From Trebonia sp964581815 (lineage in GTDB: Bacteria > Actinomycetota > Actinomycetes > Streptosporangiales > Streptosporangiaceae), in the NCBI GenBank assembly GCA_964581815.1, contig CAZORE010000020.1, positions 1 through 64,000 of the forward strand: a stretch of DNA of 64,000 nucleotides. The letters are read 5' to 3'. Numbering within the stretch: the stretch's first letter is position 1; each line of letters opens with the position of its first letter. This document shows positions 40,788-49,917 of the stretch, piece by piece. Under the pieces are notes generated by a model that was not told where the DNA came from, did no database searches, and saw only the letters and a program-made list of their open reading frames with translations. A program made the position numbers and the translations under genes.

Positions 40788-41273
40788 ATGGCATCCCTGA
40801 CCGTGTGGAAGTTCTCCACACCGTACGGTGCGGACACGGCGATGGAGAGGCTGCAGATGCTGCAGTCTCAGCAGCTCATCACGGTGCAGGACGCGGCCAT
40901 GGTCAGCTGGGAGGAAGGCAAGAAGAAGCCCAAGACGCGGCAGCTGCACGACACCAAGGCGGGCGGCGCCCTTGGCGGGGCCTTCTGGGGCATGCTGTTC
41001 GGCCTGATCTTCTTCATCCCGATCCTCGGCCTGGCGATCGGCGCCGCCACCGGCGCGCTGTTGGGCTCGCTGGCCGACGTCGGCATCAGCGACTCGTTCA
41101 TCAAGTCCGTGCGCGACCAGGTCACGCCGGGCACCTCGGCGCTGTTCCTGCTCAGCTCGGACGCGGTGATCGACCGGGTCCGGGAGGAGTTCCCCGTCCG
41201 CGAGGCCGAGCTGATCAGCACCAACCTGTCCGCCGACCAGGAGGCCAAGCTGCGCGAGGCCTTCGCGGAGTGA
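40788..41273 (+). CDS. DUF1269 membrane-associated protein
   Basis: This 161-residue protein has a beta-strand N terminus (LTVWKFSTPYGADTAMERL) and VQDAAMVSWEEGKKKPKTRQ. A Gly-rich double hydrophobic segment follows (GALGGAFWGMLFGLIFFIPI and LAIGAATGALLGSLAD), then a C-terminal domain. This matches DUF1269/TPD-like stress proteins of unknown function. ATG 40788 has GGAGGGG upstream. The next gene starts 59 bases downstream and may share the transcript. Confidence 0.85.
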   Translation: MASLTVWKFSTPYGADTAMERLQMLQSQQLITVQDAAMVSWEEGKKKPKTRQLHDTKAGGALGGAFWGMLFGLIFFIPILGLAIGAATGALLGSLADVGISDSFIKSVRDQVTPGTSALFLLSSDAVIDRVREEFPVREAELISTNLSADQEAKLREAFAE

Positions 41274-41332
41274 CCGTGCGGGCAGCCGCGGCAAGCCAAG
41301 GCCGCTGCGCGGACCGAGTGAAGGACTGAGCA

Positions 41333-42769
41333 TTGAACGAGGAAAGCCGCGAGTCCGACGCCGGCCCGGGCCCGGCTGCCACCGGCCCGGCCGCCGTGGT
41401 GCCGGCCGCCGTGGTGCCGGCCGCACGGACGCCAACCACGCAGTCCGAGCAGGAAGAGCTTGAGCGGCTGCGGGCCGAGGTCCGTGAGCTGCGCGGCCGC
41501 GTCGCGGCCGGGCCGGCCCGCCCGGCCGCGCACGGCGGCCGCTGGCGCGCACTGGTCTCGGCGGTGCTTATCACCCTCGGCTGCATTCTCGCCCCGGTGT
41601 CCGTGCTCAGCGTGTGGGCCGCGAATCAGGTGTCCAACACCGACCGGTTCGTGGCCAACATGGAGCCGCTCATTCACGAGCCGGCGGTCCAGAGCGCGCT
41701 CAGCGCCAGGATCACCACGGAGATCGAGAGCAGGATCGACCTGCCGGCGCTGATCACCAGCACGTCGTCACAACTGGCCGGCGCGCACCTGCCGCGCCTG
41801 GCGCAGCTGATCGACAATTTCTCCGGCCCGATTGAAAGCGGCATCGACAGCGCCATCGGCACTGCCGTGTCTCGTGTGGTGGCCAGCCCGGCGATGGCCA
41901 CCATCTGGGTCACCGCCCTGCGGGCCTCGCACACGGGCGTCGTGAAGGTGCTGTCCGGTCAGGGCAACGGCTCGCTCAGCGTGGTGAACAACCAGGTGGT
42001 GCTTAACCTCGGGCCGCTCATCACGCAGGTGAAGGACACGCTGCTCGCCCGTGGCTTCACGATTGCGGACCGGATCCCGACCGTCAACGCCACCTTCCCG
42101 CTGTTCGAGGCGCCGAACCTGGCCAAGGCACAGGAGGGCTACCGGCTGCTCACCACGCTGAAGTGGCTGCTGCCGCTCCTGACCATCGCGTTGCTTGTCG
42201 CGGGAGTCTGGGTTGCCCGCAAGACCAGGCACGGGCTGTACTGGGCCGCGCTGGGGGTGGCGGCGTCCATGCTGGTGCTCGGCATCGCCCTGACCATCGC
42301 CCGCGGCATCTACCTGAACAGCGTGCCGACATCGGTGCTGCCGACCGACGCGGCGGGGGCGCTGTATGACACGCTGATCCGCTTCATCAGGGAGGGCCTG
42401 CGGGTGCTGCTCCTCGTCGGCCTGATCGTCGCGGCGGGCGCGTTCCTGACCGGCCCGTCAGCCGCCGCGGTGAGCACCAGGCGGGCGGTCGGGAAGGGCA
42501 TCGGCTGGGTGCGCGGCAGCGCGGAGGGGCACGGGCTGAGCGCCGGGCCGGTCGGTGTCTGGACGGCCGCGCACAAGACGCTCCTGCGCGTCGGAGCGGT
42601 CGCGGTCGTGGCGCTGATCTTCGTCTTCTGGGGTCACCCGACCCTGGCCGTGGTGATCTGGCTGGTCGTGCTGCTGCTCGTGGCGCTCGGGGTGATCGAG
42701 CTGCTCGGCGGCAAGCCGGCCGAGCGGGCGGCCGCGGAGGGTGTGAGCCCGGCGCAACGCGGCACCTGA
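41333..42769 (+). CDS. Large integral membrane protein of unknown function
   Basis: This 478-residue protein has a disordered Ala/Pro-rich N terminus, a coiled coil (EQEELERLRAEVRELRGR), and TM1 at about residues 72-95. An extracytoplasmic region of about 170 residues follows, then four C-terminal TM helices (near 265-285, 295-315, 345-365 and 410-450). It resembles actinobacterial membrane proteins annotated only as hypothetical. TTG 41333 fits the start of the frame. It lies between the DUF1269 gene and a GAP-family transporter on the same strand, so a stress or envelope role is plausible. Confidence 0.8.
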   Translation: MNEESRESDAGPGPAATGPAAVVPAAVVPAARTPTTQSEQEELERLRAEVRELRGRVAAGPARPAAHGGRWRALVSAVLITLGCILAPVSVLSVWAANQVSNTDRFVANMEPLIHEPAVQSALSARITTEIESRIDLPALITSTSSQLAGAHLPRLAQLIDNFSGPIESGIDSAIGTAVSRVVASPAMATIWVTALRASHTGVVKVLSGQGNGSLSVVNNQVVLNLGPLITQVKDTLLARGFTIADRIPTVNATFPLFEAPNLAKAQEGYRLLTTLKWLLPLLTIALLVAGVWVARKTRHGLYWAALGVAASMLVLGIALTIARGIYLNSVPTSVLPTDAAGALYDTLIRFIREGLRVLLLVGLIVAAGAFLTGPSAAAVSTRRAVGKGIGWVRGSAEGHGLSAGPVGVWTAAHKTLLRVGAVAVVALIFVFWGHPTLAVVIWLVVLLLVALGVIELLGGKPAERAAAEGVSPAQRGT

Positions 42770-42816
42770 CGTCACGGAAGCGACCGGCCGTTACGTGAGG
42801 CCCTAAGGAGGAACCA

Positions 42817-43518
42817 GTGCTCGTCCAGGCCGCGGGATTCGCGCTGCTCGCTGCCATCTCGCCGACGGCGCTCCTGGTCATGGCCGTCTTCCTCGGCTCG
42901 GACAGCCCGCGGCGCACCGCGCAGCTTTACCTCGCGGGCGCCGTGCTGATGACCGTGCTCATGGCGGTGACGGTCCTCCTCGTGCTGCGGGCCACCGGCC
43001 TCAACCAGCCGCAGGGGCGTGCCCCCAGGTACGGGCTGCGGCTCGGGCTCGGCATCCTCGCGCTCGCGGGCGCCGCGGTCATGATCCTGCGTGCCCGGCG
43101 CGCCAGGCCCGCGCCCGCGGTCAGCGGGAGCTCGGGCGGCCAGGACGCGCCGGGTGCGGGCACGCCGCGCAAGCCCGGCCTGATGTCCAGGCTCACCGCG
43201 CGGCCGCGGCCGCTTACCGCCTTTATCGCCGGGCTGCTGATCTTCGCGCCGTCGGCCGCGTTCATCGCCGCCGTCCAGGTCGTCGCCACCGCCAACGCGT
43301 CCGCCCTGGAGACCGTGCTCGCGGTGGTGATCGTCGTCGTGCTGACCGTGCTGAGCGTCTGGCTGCCGTTCATCGCCCACCTCGTCGCGCCGGAGGCCAC
43401 CGCGCGTGCCCTGCGCAACGCCAACGGGTGGCTGGTCGCGCACGGCCGGACGCTGGCCGTCTACGCCCTCGCGGTCGCCGGCGTCGCCCTGGTGGTCAAC
43501 GGGGCGCTCAACCTCTAG
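42817..43518 (+). CDS. GAP-family (Sap-like) transporter
   Basis: This 233-residue membrane protein has six TM helices, and its N terminus LLAAISPTALLVMAVFLGSD resembles the LysE/Sap-like GAP family implicated in envelope glycolipid handling. The central cytoplasmic loop is Arg/Pro/Gly-rich. The last segment is WLPFIAHLVAPEATARAL with a final TM helix. GTG 42817 has AAGGAGG upstream. Substrate unknown. It is followed by the sufR promoter region. Confidence 0.8.
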   Translation: MLVQAAGFALLAAISPTALLVMAVFLGSDSPRRTAQLYLAGAVLMTVLMAVTVLLVLRATGLNQPQGRAPRYGLRLGLGILALAGAAVMILRARRARPAPAVSGSSGGQDAPGAGTPRKPGLMSRLTARPRPLTAFIAGLLIFAPSAAFIAAVQVVATANASALETVLAVVIVVVLTVLSVWLPFIAHLVAPEATARALRNANGWLVAHGRTLAVYALAVAGVALVVNGALNL

Positions 43519-43578
43519 AGCCAGCTGACGGCGCCCGCGCCGGCCGTTGGCGTCGGCCCGGCCGGGACCATCCCGTGA

Positions 43579-43604
43579 TTTACGTCACGCCGGCGTGGCG
43601 TAAA
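43579..43604. promoter_or_regulatory. 26-bp palindrome upstream of sufR
   Basis: TTTACGTCACGCC and GGCGTGGCGTAAA form a palindrome with one mismatched position, ending about 38 bases before GTG 43643. Its place upstream of an autoregulated Fe-S repressor operon suggests an operator. Half of the motif (TTTACG) recurs at 43624-43629. Confidence 0.7.
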
Positions 43605-43631
43605 ACTTGCCACGCGCGTCCCATTTACGGC

Positions 43632-43646
43632 ACACTGGTGTTGTGA
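43632..43646 (+). promoter_or_regulatory. SufR-type site ACACT-N5-TGTGA
   Basis: ACACT (43632-43636) and TGTGA (43642-43646) are separated by five bases. I recall ACACT-N5-TGTGA as the motif reported for mycobacterial SufR upstream of its own suf operon. The site covers the first possible start codon (GTG 43643), so binding would block transcription start or translation of sufR-sufBDCSUT. Confidence 0.7.
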
Positions 43647-44425
43647 AAAGCACGGGTACGGTGTCGGGGATGACACAGGCGGGTGAGTCGGCCGGCACGC
43701 GCGGCCAGGTCGCCCGGCTGATCCTTGAGCTTGGCCCGTGCACCGCGGCGACCATCGGCGGGCGGCTCGGGCTGACGCCGGCCGCCATCCGGCGGCACCT
43801 GGACAACCTTATCGCCGACGGCATGATCGAGACGCGCACCGCCCGCACCTACGGCAACCGGGGACGCGGCCGCCCGGCCAAGGTCTTCGTCATCACCGAC
43901 GCGGGCCGCAGCGCCTTCGAGCACGCCTACGACGACCTGGCCACGAGCGCGCTGCGCTTCCTCGAGCGGACCTACGGCCCGCAGGCGGTCGCGGAGTTCG
44001 CCAGGCAGCAGGTCGCGGAGACCGAGCGCCGTTACGCGCCGGTGGTCGCGCAGGCCGGCGACCTGCGGACCCGGGTGCAGGCGCTCGCCGGCGCGCTGTC
44101 GGCCGACGGCTACGCCGCCGCCGCGGGCCCGGCCCCCGTGCCTGGAAGCACCGTGGCCGGTATCACCAAGGCCGCGAATGTTGTTGGCAATGGTGAGCAG
44201 ATCTGCCAGCACCACTGCCCGGTCGCGCACGTCGCGGCCGAGTTCCCGCAATTGTGCGAGGCGGAGACGGAGGCGTTCGGGCGGCTGCTCGGCACCCCGG
44301 TCCGGCGCCTGGCGACGATCGCGCACGGCGACGGCATCTGCACTACGCATGTCACCTGTACGAGTGCTGCGAACGACGCAGCACGGATGACACAAGAAGC
44401 GAGTCCGGAGGGCTCTGACATATGA
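43643..44425 (+). CDS. sufR: SufR, Fe-S-sensing repressor of the suf operon
   Basis: This 260-residue regulator has a winged-helix N-terminal domain (about residues 12-80, ATIGGRLGLTPAAIRRHLDN) and a C-terminal cluster-binding region with ICQHHCPVAHVAAEFPQLC and a last Cys in HGDGICTTHV. This Cys set coordinates an Fe-S cluster in SufR proteins. When the cluster is present SufR represses suf; loss of the cluster releases it. The stop overlaps sufB (ATGA), so it is the first gene of the operon. The start could instead be ATG 43670, which would leave operator ACACT-N5-TGTGA in the untranslated leader. Confidence 0.9.
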   Translation: MKSTGTVSGMTQAGESAGTRGQVARLILELGPCTAATIGGRLGLTPAAIRRHLDNLIADGMIETRTARTYGNRGRGRPAKVFVITDAGRSAFEHAYDDLATSALRFLERTYGPQAVAEFARQQVAETERRYAPVVAQAGDLRTRVQALAGALSADGYAAAAGPAPVPGSTVAGITKAANVVGNGEQICQHHCPVAHVAAEFPQLCEAETEAFGRLLGTPVRRLATIAHGDGICTTHVTCTSAANDAARMTQEASPEGSDI

Positions 44426-45837
44426 CGACCACCACCGCTAATGACCAGCTAGAAGGTCTTGGCACGTACAAGTTCGGCTGGGCCGACTCTGACGTGGCCG
44501 GCGCGTCCGCCAAGCGCGGGCTGTCCGAAGAGGTGGTCCGCGACATCTCCGCCCGCAAGAACGAGCCGGAGTGGATGCTCGAGAACCGGCTCAAGGGGCT
44601 GAAGTACTTCGGCCGCAAGCCGATGCCGAACTGGGGCAGTGACCTGTCCGGCATCGACTTCGACAACATCAAGTACTTCGTCCGGTCGACGGAGAAGCAG
44701 GCGGAGTCGTGGGACGACCTTCCGGCCGACATCAAGAACACCTACGACAAGCTCGGCATCCCCGAGGCGGAGAAGCAGCGGCTGATCTCCGGCGTCGCCG
44801 CCCAGTACGAGTCCGAGGTCGTCTACCACAAGATCCGCGAGGACCTTGAGGAGAAGGGCGTCATCTTCCTCGACACCGACTCCGCGCTCAAGCAGCACCC
44901 GGACCTGTTCAGGGAGTACTACGGCACGGTGATCCCGGCGGGCGACAACAAGTTCGCCTCGCTGAACACCGCTACCTGGTCCGGCGGCTCCTTCATCTAC
45001 GTGCCACCGGGCGTGAACGTGGAGATCCCGCTGCAGGCTTACTTCCGGATCAACACCGAGAACATGGGCCAGTTCGAGCGCACGCTGATCATCGTCGACG
45101 AGGGCGCCTACGTGCACTACGTCGAGGGCTGCACCGCGCCGATCTACAAGAGCGACAGCCTGCACTCCGCGGTCGTCGAGATCATCGTCAAGAAGGACGC
45201 CCGCTGCCGGTACACGACCATCCAGAACTGGTCGAACAACGTGTACAACCTGGTCACCAAGCGCGCCGTCTGCCAGGCGGGCGCGACGATGGAGTGGATC
45301 GACGGCAACATCGGCTCCAAGGTCACCATGAAGTACCCGGCGGTCTACCTGATGGGCGAGCACGCCAAGGGCGAGACGCTCAGCGTCGCGTTCGCCGGAC
45401 CGGGCCAGCACCAGGACGCTGGCGCCAAGATGGTGCACTGCGCGCCGAACACCAGCTCCACGATCGTGTCGAAGTCGGTCGCGCGGGGCGGCGGCCGCAC
45501 CAGCTACCGCGGCCTGATCAACGTGCAGGAAGGCGCCACGCACTCCAAGTCGACGGTCAGGTGCGACGCGCTGCTCGTCGACACCATCAGCCGCTCGGAC
45601 ACCTACCCGTACAACGACATCCGCGAGGACGACGTTGAGATGGGGCACGAGGCCACCGTCTCGAAGATCTCCGCGGACCAGCTGTTCTACCTGATGTCGC
45701 GCGGCATGACCGAGGACGAGGCGATGGCGATGATCGTCCGCGGCTTCGTCGAGCCGATCGCCCGCGAGCTCCCCATGGAGTACGCGCTCGAGCTCAACCG
45801 GCTGATCGAGCTGCAGATGGAAGGGGCGGTCGGCTAA
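44422..45837 (+). CDS. sufB: SufB, Fe-S scaffold component
   Basis: This 471-residue protein is the SufB subunit of the SufBC2D scaffold on which iron-sulfur clusters are built. Conserved segments are GTVIPAGDNKFASLNTATWS, VEGCTAPIYKSDSLHSAVVE (conserved Cys) and the C-terminal ISADQLFYLMSRGMTEDEAM with MIVRGFVEPI. The length matches the family. It overlaps sufR by four bases and leads to sufD with a 2-base gap. Cytosolic. Confidence 0.96.
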   Translation: MTTTTANDQLEGLGTYKFGWADSDVAGASAKRGLSEEVVRDISARKNEPEWMLENRLKGLKYFGRKPMPNWGSDLSGIDFDNIKYFVRSTEKQAESWDDLPADIKNTYDKLGIPEAEKQRLISGVAAQYESEVVYHKIREDLEEKGVIFLDTDSALKQHPDLFREYYGTVIPAGDNKFASLNTATWSGGSFIYVPPGVNVEIPLQAYFRINTENMGQFERTLIIVDEGAYVHYVEGCTAPIYKSDSLHSAVVEIIVKKDARCRYTTIQNWSNNVYNLVTKRAVCQAGATMEWIDGNIGSKVTMKYPAVYLMGEHAKGETLSVAFAGPGQHQDAGAKMVHCAPNTSSTIVSKSVARGGGRTSYRGLINVQEGATHSKSTVRCDALLVDTISRSDTYPYNDIREDDVEMGHEATVSKISADQLFYLMSRGMTEDEAMAMIVRGFVEPIARELPMEYALELNRLIELQMEGAVG

Positions 45838-45839
45838 GC

Positions 45840-46997
45840 ATGTCCAACCTGGCTAGCGCGGTCGAGACCGCGCCTGTCTCCAGCCTGCACTCTTTCGGGT
45901 CGGTCAGCCCCGACGACTTCGCCGTCCCGACGGGCCGCGAGGAGGAGTGGCGGTTCACCCCGCTCGCCCGGCTGCGCGGGCTGCACAAGGACGCGGCCTT
46001 CGCCGGCGCGGTGGATGTCGCGGTCGAGGCCGCCCCTGAGCTGCTGGTGGAGTCAGAGGATCTAGCGGAACGGAGGCGGCTTGCCCCGTCCGGCGGATTC
46101 CTCCCCACCGACCGGGTAAGCGCCCGCGCGTACGCCTCTGTTTCTGACGGCACTGGCGGCCGGGCGATCGTGCTCACCGTGCCCAAGGACACGACGGCGT
46201 CCGCGCCGACCTACGTCCGCGTCACTGGCACCGGGACGGAGCAGGCCGCCGCGGGGCACCTGATCATCGACGTGCAGCCCTACGGCCGGGCCACCGTGGT
46301 GATCGACCAGACCGGCTCGGCGACCTACGCCAGCAACGTGGAGATCCGCGTCGCCGACGGCGGCGACCTCACCGTCGTCGCGCTCGCCGACTGGGCGGAC
46401 GACACGGTGCAGTTGGCGCACCACCAGATCACCCTGGGCAAGGACGCGCACGTGGCGCACTTCGCGGTCACCCTCGGCGGGTCCCTGGTCCGGCTCTCGC
46501 CGGCCGTCAGGTACGCCGGGCCTGGCGGCGACGCCGAGCTGCACGGCATCGCGTTCGCCGACGGCGGGCAGCACCTGGAGCACCGGCTGTTCGTCGATCA
46601 CGACACGCCGAACTGCCGCAGCCGCGTCGGCTACAAGGTCGCGCTGTCCGGCAAGGACGCGCGCACGGTCTGGATCGGCGACGTGCTCATCCGGCCCGAG
46701 GCGACCGGCACCGACACCTACGAGTTCAACCGGAACCTGATCCTTACCGACGAGGCGCATGCCGACTCGGTGCCCAACCTGGAGATCCTCACCGGCGAGA
46801 TCGTCGGTGCCGGGCACGCGTCGGCGAGCGGCAGGCTCGACGACGAGCAGACGTTCTACCTGCAGGCCCGCGGCATCCCGTTCGAGGAAGCCCGCCGCCT
46901 GGTGATCCGCGGCTTCTTCGGCGAGCTGATCGGCAAGATCGGAGTGCCTGAGCTCGAGGAGCGGATCACCACCGCGATCGAGGAGGAGCTCGCGTGA
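45840..46997 (+). CDS. sufD: SufD, Fe-S scaffold component
   Basis: This 385-residue beta-helix protein is the SufD partner of SufB. It has the N-terminal REEEWRFTPLARLRGL motif and the C-terminal signature EQTFYLQARGIPFEEARRLV, then GFFGELIGKI. A conserved His near the C-terminal third (HLEHRLFVDHDTPNCRS) corresponds to the residue that cooperates with the SufB Cys. It overlaps the Rieske gene by the GTGA junction. The SufB-SufD-SufC set is complete here. Confidence 0.94.
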   Translation: MSNLASAVETAPVSSLHSFGSVSPDDFAVPTGREEEWRFTPLARLRGLHKDAAFAGAVDVAVEAAPELLVESEDLAERRRLAPSGGFLPTDRVSARAYASVSDGTGGRAIVLTVPKDTTASAPTYVRVTGTGTEQAAAGHLIIDVQPYGRATVVIDQTGSATYASNVEIRVADGGDLTVVALADWADDTVQLAHHQITLGKDAHVAHFAVTLGGSLVRLSPAVRYAGPGGDAELHGIAFADGGQHLEHRLFVDHDTPNCRSRVGYKVALSGKDARTVWIGDVLIRPEATGTDTYEFNRNLILTDEAHADSVPNLEILTGEIVGAGHASASGRLDDEQTFYLQARGIPFEEARRLVIRGFFGELIGKIGVPELEERITTAIEEELA

Positions 46998-47311
46998 CTG
47001 AGCCGGCCGCCTTCGTTCGCGCGTGCGCTGTCTCCGATGTACCGGAGGGCGGCGTGATCAGCGTCGTGCTGAACGGCGACGAGATCGCGATCGTGCGGAC
47101 CGAGGGCGAGTTCTTCGCGATCCGCGACTGGTGCTCGCACGCCGCCGTCCCGCTGTCCGAGGGCGACGTCGACGGCACCACCATCGAGTGCTGGCTGCAC
47201 GGGTCGTGCTTCGACCTGCGCACCGGCAAGCCGACCGCGATGCCCGCCACCGCCCCGGTGCCCGTTTACCCCGTCAAGATCGAGGGCGACGACGTCCTCG
47301 TGTCGATATAG
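46994..47311 (+). CDS. Rieske-type ferredoxin of the suf operon
   Basis: This 105-residue small Rieske protein has IRDWCSHAAVPLSEG (CxH) and ECWLHGSCFD (CxxH) ligands for a [2Fe-2S] cluster. Genes of this type sit between sufD and sufC in many actinomycetes; the role is thought to be electron supply for cluster assembly, but this is not established. GTG 46994 overlaps the sufD stop. The stop precedes sufC by nine bases. Confidence 0.9.
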   Translation: MTEPAAFVRACAVSDVPEGGVISVVLNGDEIAIVRTEGEFFAIRDWCSHAAVPLSEGDVDGTTIECWLHGSCFDLRTGKPTAMPATAPVPVYPVKIEGDDVLVSI

Positions 47312-47319
47312 GAGTCATA

Positions 47320-48087
47320 GTGTCCACCCTTGAGATCCGCGACCTGCACGCCGCCGTCAGCGAGGCCGACGGCTCGCTGCGCGAGATCCTGCGCGGCGTC
47401 AACCTGACGGTGGCCGACGGCGAGACGCACGCCATCATGGGACCGAACGGCTCCGGCAAGTCCACCCTCGCCTACGCGCTGGCCGGCCACCCTAAGTACA
47501 CCGTCACGGCCGGGACCGTCACGCTCGACGGCGAGGACGTGCTGTCGATGACGGTGGACGCCCGGGCCCGGGCCGGGCTGTTCCTCGCCATGCAGTACCC
47601 GGTCGAGGTGCCCGGCGTGTCGGTGTCCAACTTCCTGCGCACCGCGGTCACCGCGACGCGCGGCGAGGCGCCGAAGCTGCGCAACTTCGTCAAGGAGCTG
47701 AACGGGGCGATGAGCGGGCTGGCCATCGACCCGCAGTTCGCCAACCGCTCGCTCAACGAGGGCTTCTCCGGCGGCGAGAAGAAGCGCCACGAGATCCTCC
47801 AGCTCGAGCTGCTCGACCCGAAGATCGCCGTGCTCGACGAGACCGACTCCGGCCTCGACGTGGACGCGCTGAAGGTCGTGTCCGAGGGCATCAACCGGTT
47901 CCGCGCCAAGCCGGGCCGCGGCGTGCTGCTGATCACCCACTACACACGCATCCTGCGCTACGTGCAGCCCGACTTCGTGCACGTGTTCGTCGGCGGCCGG
48001 ATCGTGGAAGAGGGCGGCCCCGAGCTGGCCGACGTGCTCGAGAACGAAGGCTACGAGCGGTTCACGGGAGCGGGCGCATCGGCATGA
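47320..48087 (+). CDS. sufC: SufC, ABC-type ATPase of the Fe-S scaffold
   Basis: This 255-residue soluble ABC ATPase has Walker A GPNGSGKSTLAYAL, the signature FSGGEKKRHEILQ, Walker B IAVLDETDSGLD (with the SufC-type DETDSGLD) and the switch His in LLITHYTRIL. SufC drives conformational change of SufBD during cluster assembly. GTG 47320 is the only start consistent with the N-terminal strand (LEIRDLHAAV) and has GGAG nearby. The last four bases overlap sufS. Confidence 0.96.
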   Translation: MSTLEIRDLHAAVSEADGSLREILRGVNLTVADGETHAIMGPNGSGKSTLAYALAGHPKYTVTAGTVTLDGEDVLSMTVDARARAGLFLAMQYPVEVPGVSVSNFLRTAVTATRGEAPKLRNFVKELNGAMSGLAIDPQFANRSLNEGFSGGEKKRHEILQLELLDPKIAVLDETDSGLDVDALKVVSEGINRFRAKPGRGVLLITHYTRILRYVQPDFVHVFVGGRIVEEGGPELADVLENEGYERFTGAGASA

Positions 48088-49358
48088 GCGAGCTGCTGAG
48101 CGGCGTCACCCCCCGGGAGGACACCGTGCCGTTCGACGTCGAGGCGATCAGGAAGGACTTCCCGATCCTGTCCCGGACGGTCAGGAACGGCAAGCCGCTG
48201 GTGTACCTGGACTCCGGGGCGACGTCACAGCACCCGACCGTGGTGCTCGACGCCGAACGGGACTACTACGAGCGGCACAACGCCGCCGCGCACCGCGGCA
48301 CCCACCTGCTCGGCCAGGAAGCCACCGAGATCTACGAGGGCGCCCGGGCGAAGGTCGCCGCGTTCCTCGGCGCCGCCAGGCCGGAGGAGATCGTCTTCAC
48401 CAAGTCGGCCACCGAGGGGATCAACCTGGTCGCGTTCGGACTGGGCTCCGGGGGCATGTCGCTGCGGCCCGGGGATGAGATCCTCATCTCGGAGATCGAG
48501 CACCACGCCAACCTGGTGCCGTGGCAGCAGCTCGCGCTGCGCACCGGGGCGACGCTCAAGTGGTTCAGGGAACTGCCGGACGGCCGCCTCGACGTGGACC
48601 CGTCGCTGGTCACCGAGCGGACCAAGATCGTCGCGGTGACCGGGCAGTCGAACGTCACGGGCGTCATCCCGCCGCTGCGCGAGATCGGCGAGCTCGCGCA
48701 CTCCGTCGGCGCGCTGTTCCTGGTGGACGGCGCCCAGCTGGTGCCGCACCATGCGGTCGACGTCGCTTCCATCGGCGCCGACTTCCTGGCCTTCTCCGGG
48801 CACAAGATGCTCGGCCCCCTCGGACTCGGCGTCCTGTACGGGCGTTACGCGGCGCTTGACGCGCTGCCGCCGTTCCTCACCGGCGGGTCGATGATCGAGG
48901 TCGTCCGGATGGAGGAGACCACGTTCCTGCCGCCGCCCGCGAAGTTCGAGCCGGGCGTCCCGGCGGTGTCGCTGGCCGCCGGCCTCGGCGCGGCGGTGGA
49001 CTACCTGGCCGCCCTCGGCATGGACAACGTGGCGGCGCACGAGGAGTCGCTCACCGCGCACGCGCTCGCCGCCCTCGGCGAGATCGACGGCGTGCGCATC
49101 CTCGGCCCGCTGACCACGGAGAACCGCGGCGGGACGGTCGCGTTCGAGGTCGAGGGCGTGCACGCGCACGACGTCGGCCAGGTGCTCGACGAGCTCGGCA
49201 TCGCGATCAGGACCGGTCACCACTGCGCGTGGCCGCTGCACCGCACGCTCGGCTGCCAGGCCTCCAACCGGGCGTCGTTCTACCTGTACAACACCCACGC
49301 CGAGGTCGACGCCCTGGCGGACGGCATCCGCTACGCCAAGAAGTTCTTCCGGGCGTAA
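48084..49358 (+). CDS. sufS: SufS, cysteine desulfurase
   Basis: This 424-residue pyridoxal-phosphate enzyme releases sulfur from cysteine. The PLP-binding Lys is in AFSGHKMLGPLG (near residue 240), the substrate-binding ATEGINL loop is near residue 113, and the active-site persulfide Cys is in RTGHHCAWPLH near residue 378. The length and the class-II type loop (short before Cys) fit SufS, which needs SufU as sulfur acceptor. It overlaps sufC (ATGA). Confidence 0.96.
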   Translation: MSELLSGVTPREDTVPFDVEAIRKDFPILSRTVRNGKPLVYLDSGATSQHPTVVLDAERDYYERHNAAAHRGTHLLGQEATEIYEGARAKVAAFLGAARPEEIVFTKSATEGINLVAFGLGSGGMSLRPGDEILISEIEHHANLVPWQQLALRTGATLKWFRELPDGRLDVDPSLVTERTKIVAVTGQSNVTGVIPPLREIGELAHSVGALFLVDGAQLVPHHAVDVASIGADFLAFSGHKMLGPLGLGVLYGRYAALDALPPFLTGGSMIEVVRMEETTFLPPPAKFEPGVPAVSLAAGLGAAVDYLAALGMDNVAAHEESLTAHALAALGEIDGVRILGPLTTENRGGTVAFEVEGVHAHDVGQVLDELGIAIRTGHHCAWPLHRTLGCQASNRASFYLYNTHAEVDALADGIRYAKKFFRA

Positions 49359-49401
49359 GCACCGGAACACGGGGTAACTGGAAGGCGTTACAGAAGGCAC
49401 T

Positions 49402-49917
49402 ATGCAGCTTCAGGACATGTACCAGGAGATCATCCTGGACCACTACAGGAACCCGCACCACAAGGGGCTGCGGGATCCCTTTGACGCTGAGGTGTACCAG
49501 GTCAACCCGACGTGCGGCGACGAGGTGAAGCTGCGCGTCACGCTGAAGCCGGGCGTGGACGGCGAGGCGGTCATCGAGGACGTCTCGTATGAGTCGCTTG
49601 GCTGCTCGATCAGCCAGGCAAGCGCCTCGGTGATGAGTGACCTGGTGATCGGCAAGCCGGTCAGCGAGGGCATGCGGATCGGTGACGCCTTCCTTGAGCT
49701 GATGCAGTCCAAGGGACAGCTTGAGCCGGACGAGGACGTGCTCGAGGACGCGGTCGCGTTCGCCGGCGTCTCCAAGTACCCGGCGCGGATCAAGTGCGCG
49801 CTGCTCGGCTGGATGGCCTGGAAGGCCGCGACCGCCGTGGCCTTGGAAAAGACTGACCTGGCCGCCACTGATCTGACCAGCACCGGCAACAACTCACCAA
49901 CCAGGGGACAGGCATGA
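49402..49917 (+). CDS. sufU: SufU, sulfur-transfer partner of SufS
   Basis: This 171-residue IscU-like zinc protein has the three conserved cysteines in NPTCGDEV, ESLGCSISQAS and ARIKCALLGW, and the aspartate after the first Cys. SufU accepts sulfur from SufS by swapping zinc ligands. An insertion between the second and third Cys, compared with IscU, is typical of SufU. The C-terminal about 25 residues (Thr/Asn-rich) are not conserved. It overlaps sufT (ATGA). Confidence 0.95.
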   Translation: MQLQDMYQEIILDHYRNPHHKGLRDPFDAEVYQVNPTCGDEVKLRVTLKPGVDGEAVIEDVSYESLGCSISQASASVMSDLVIGKPVSEGMRIGDAFLELMQSKGQLEPDEDVLEDAVAFAGVSKYPARIKCALLGWMAWKAATAVALEKTDLAATDLTSTGNNSPTRGQA

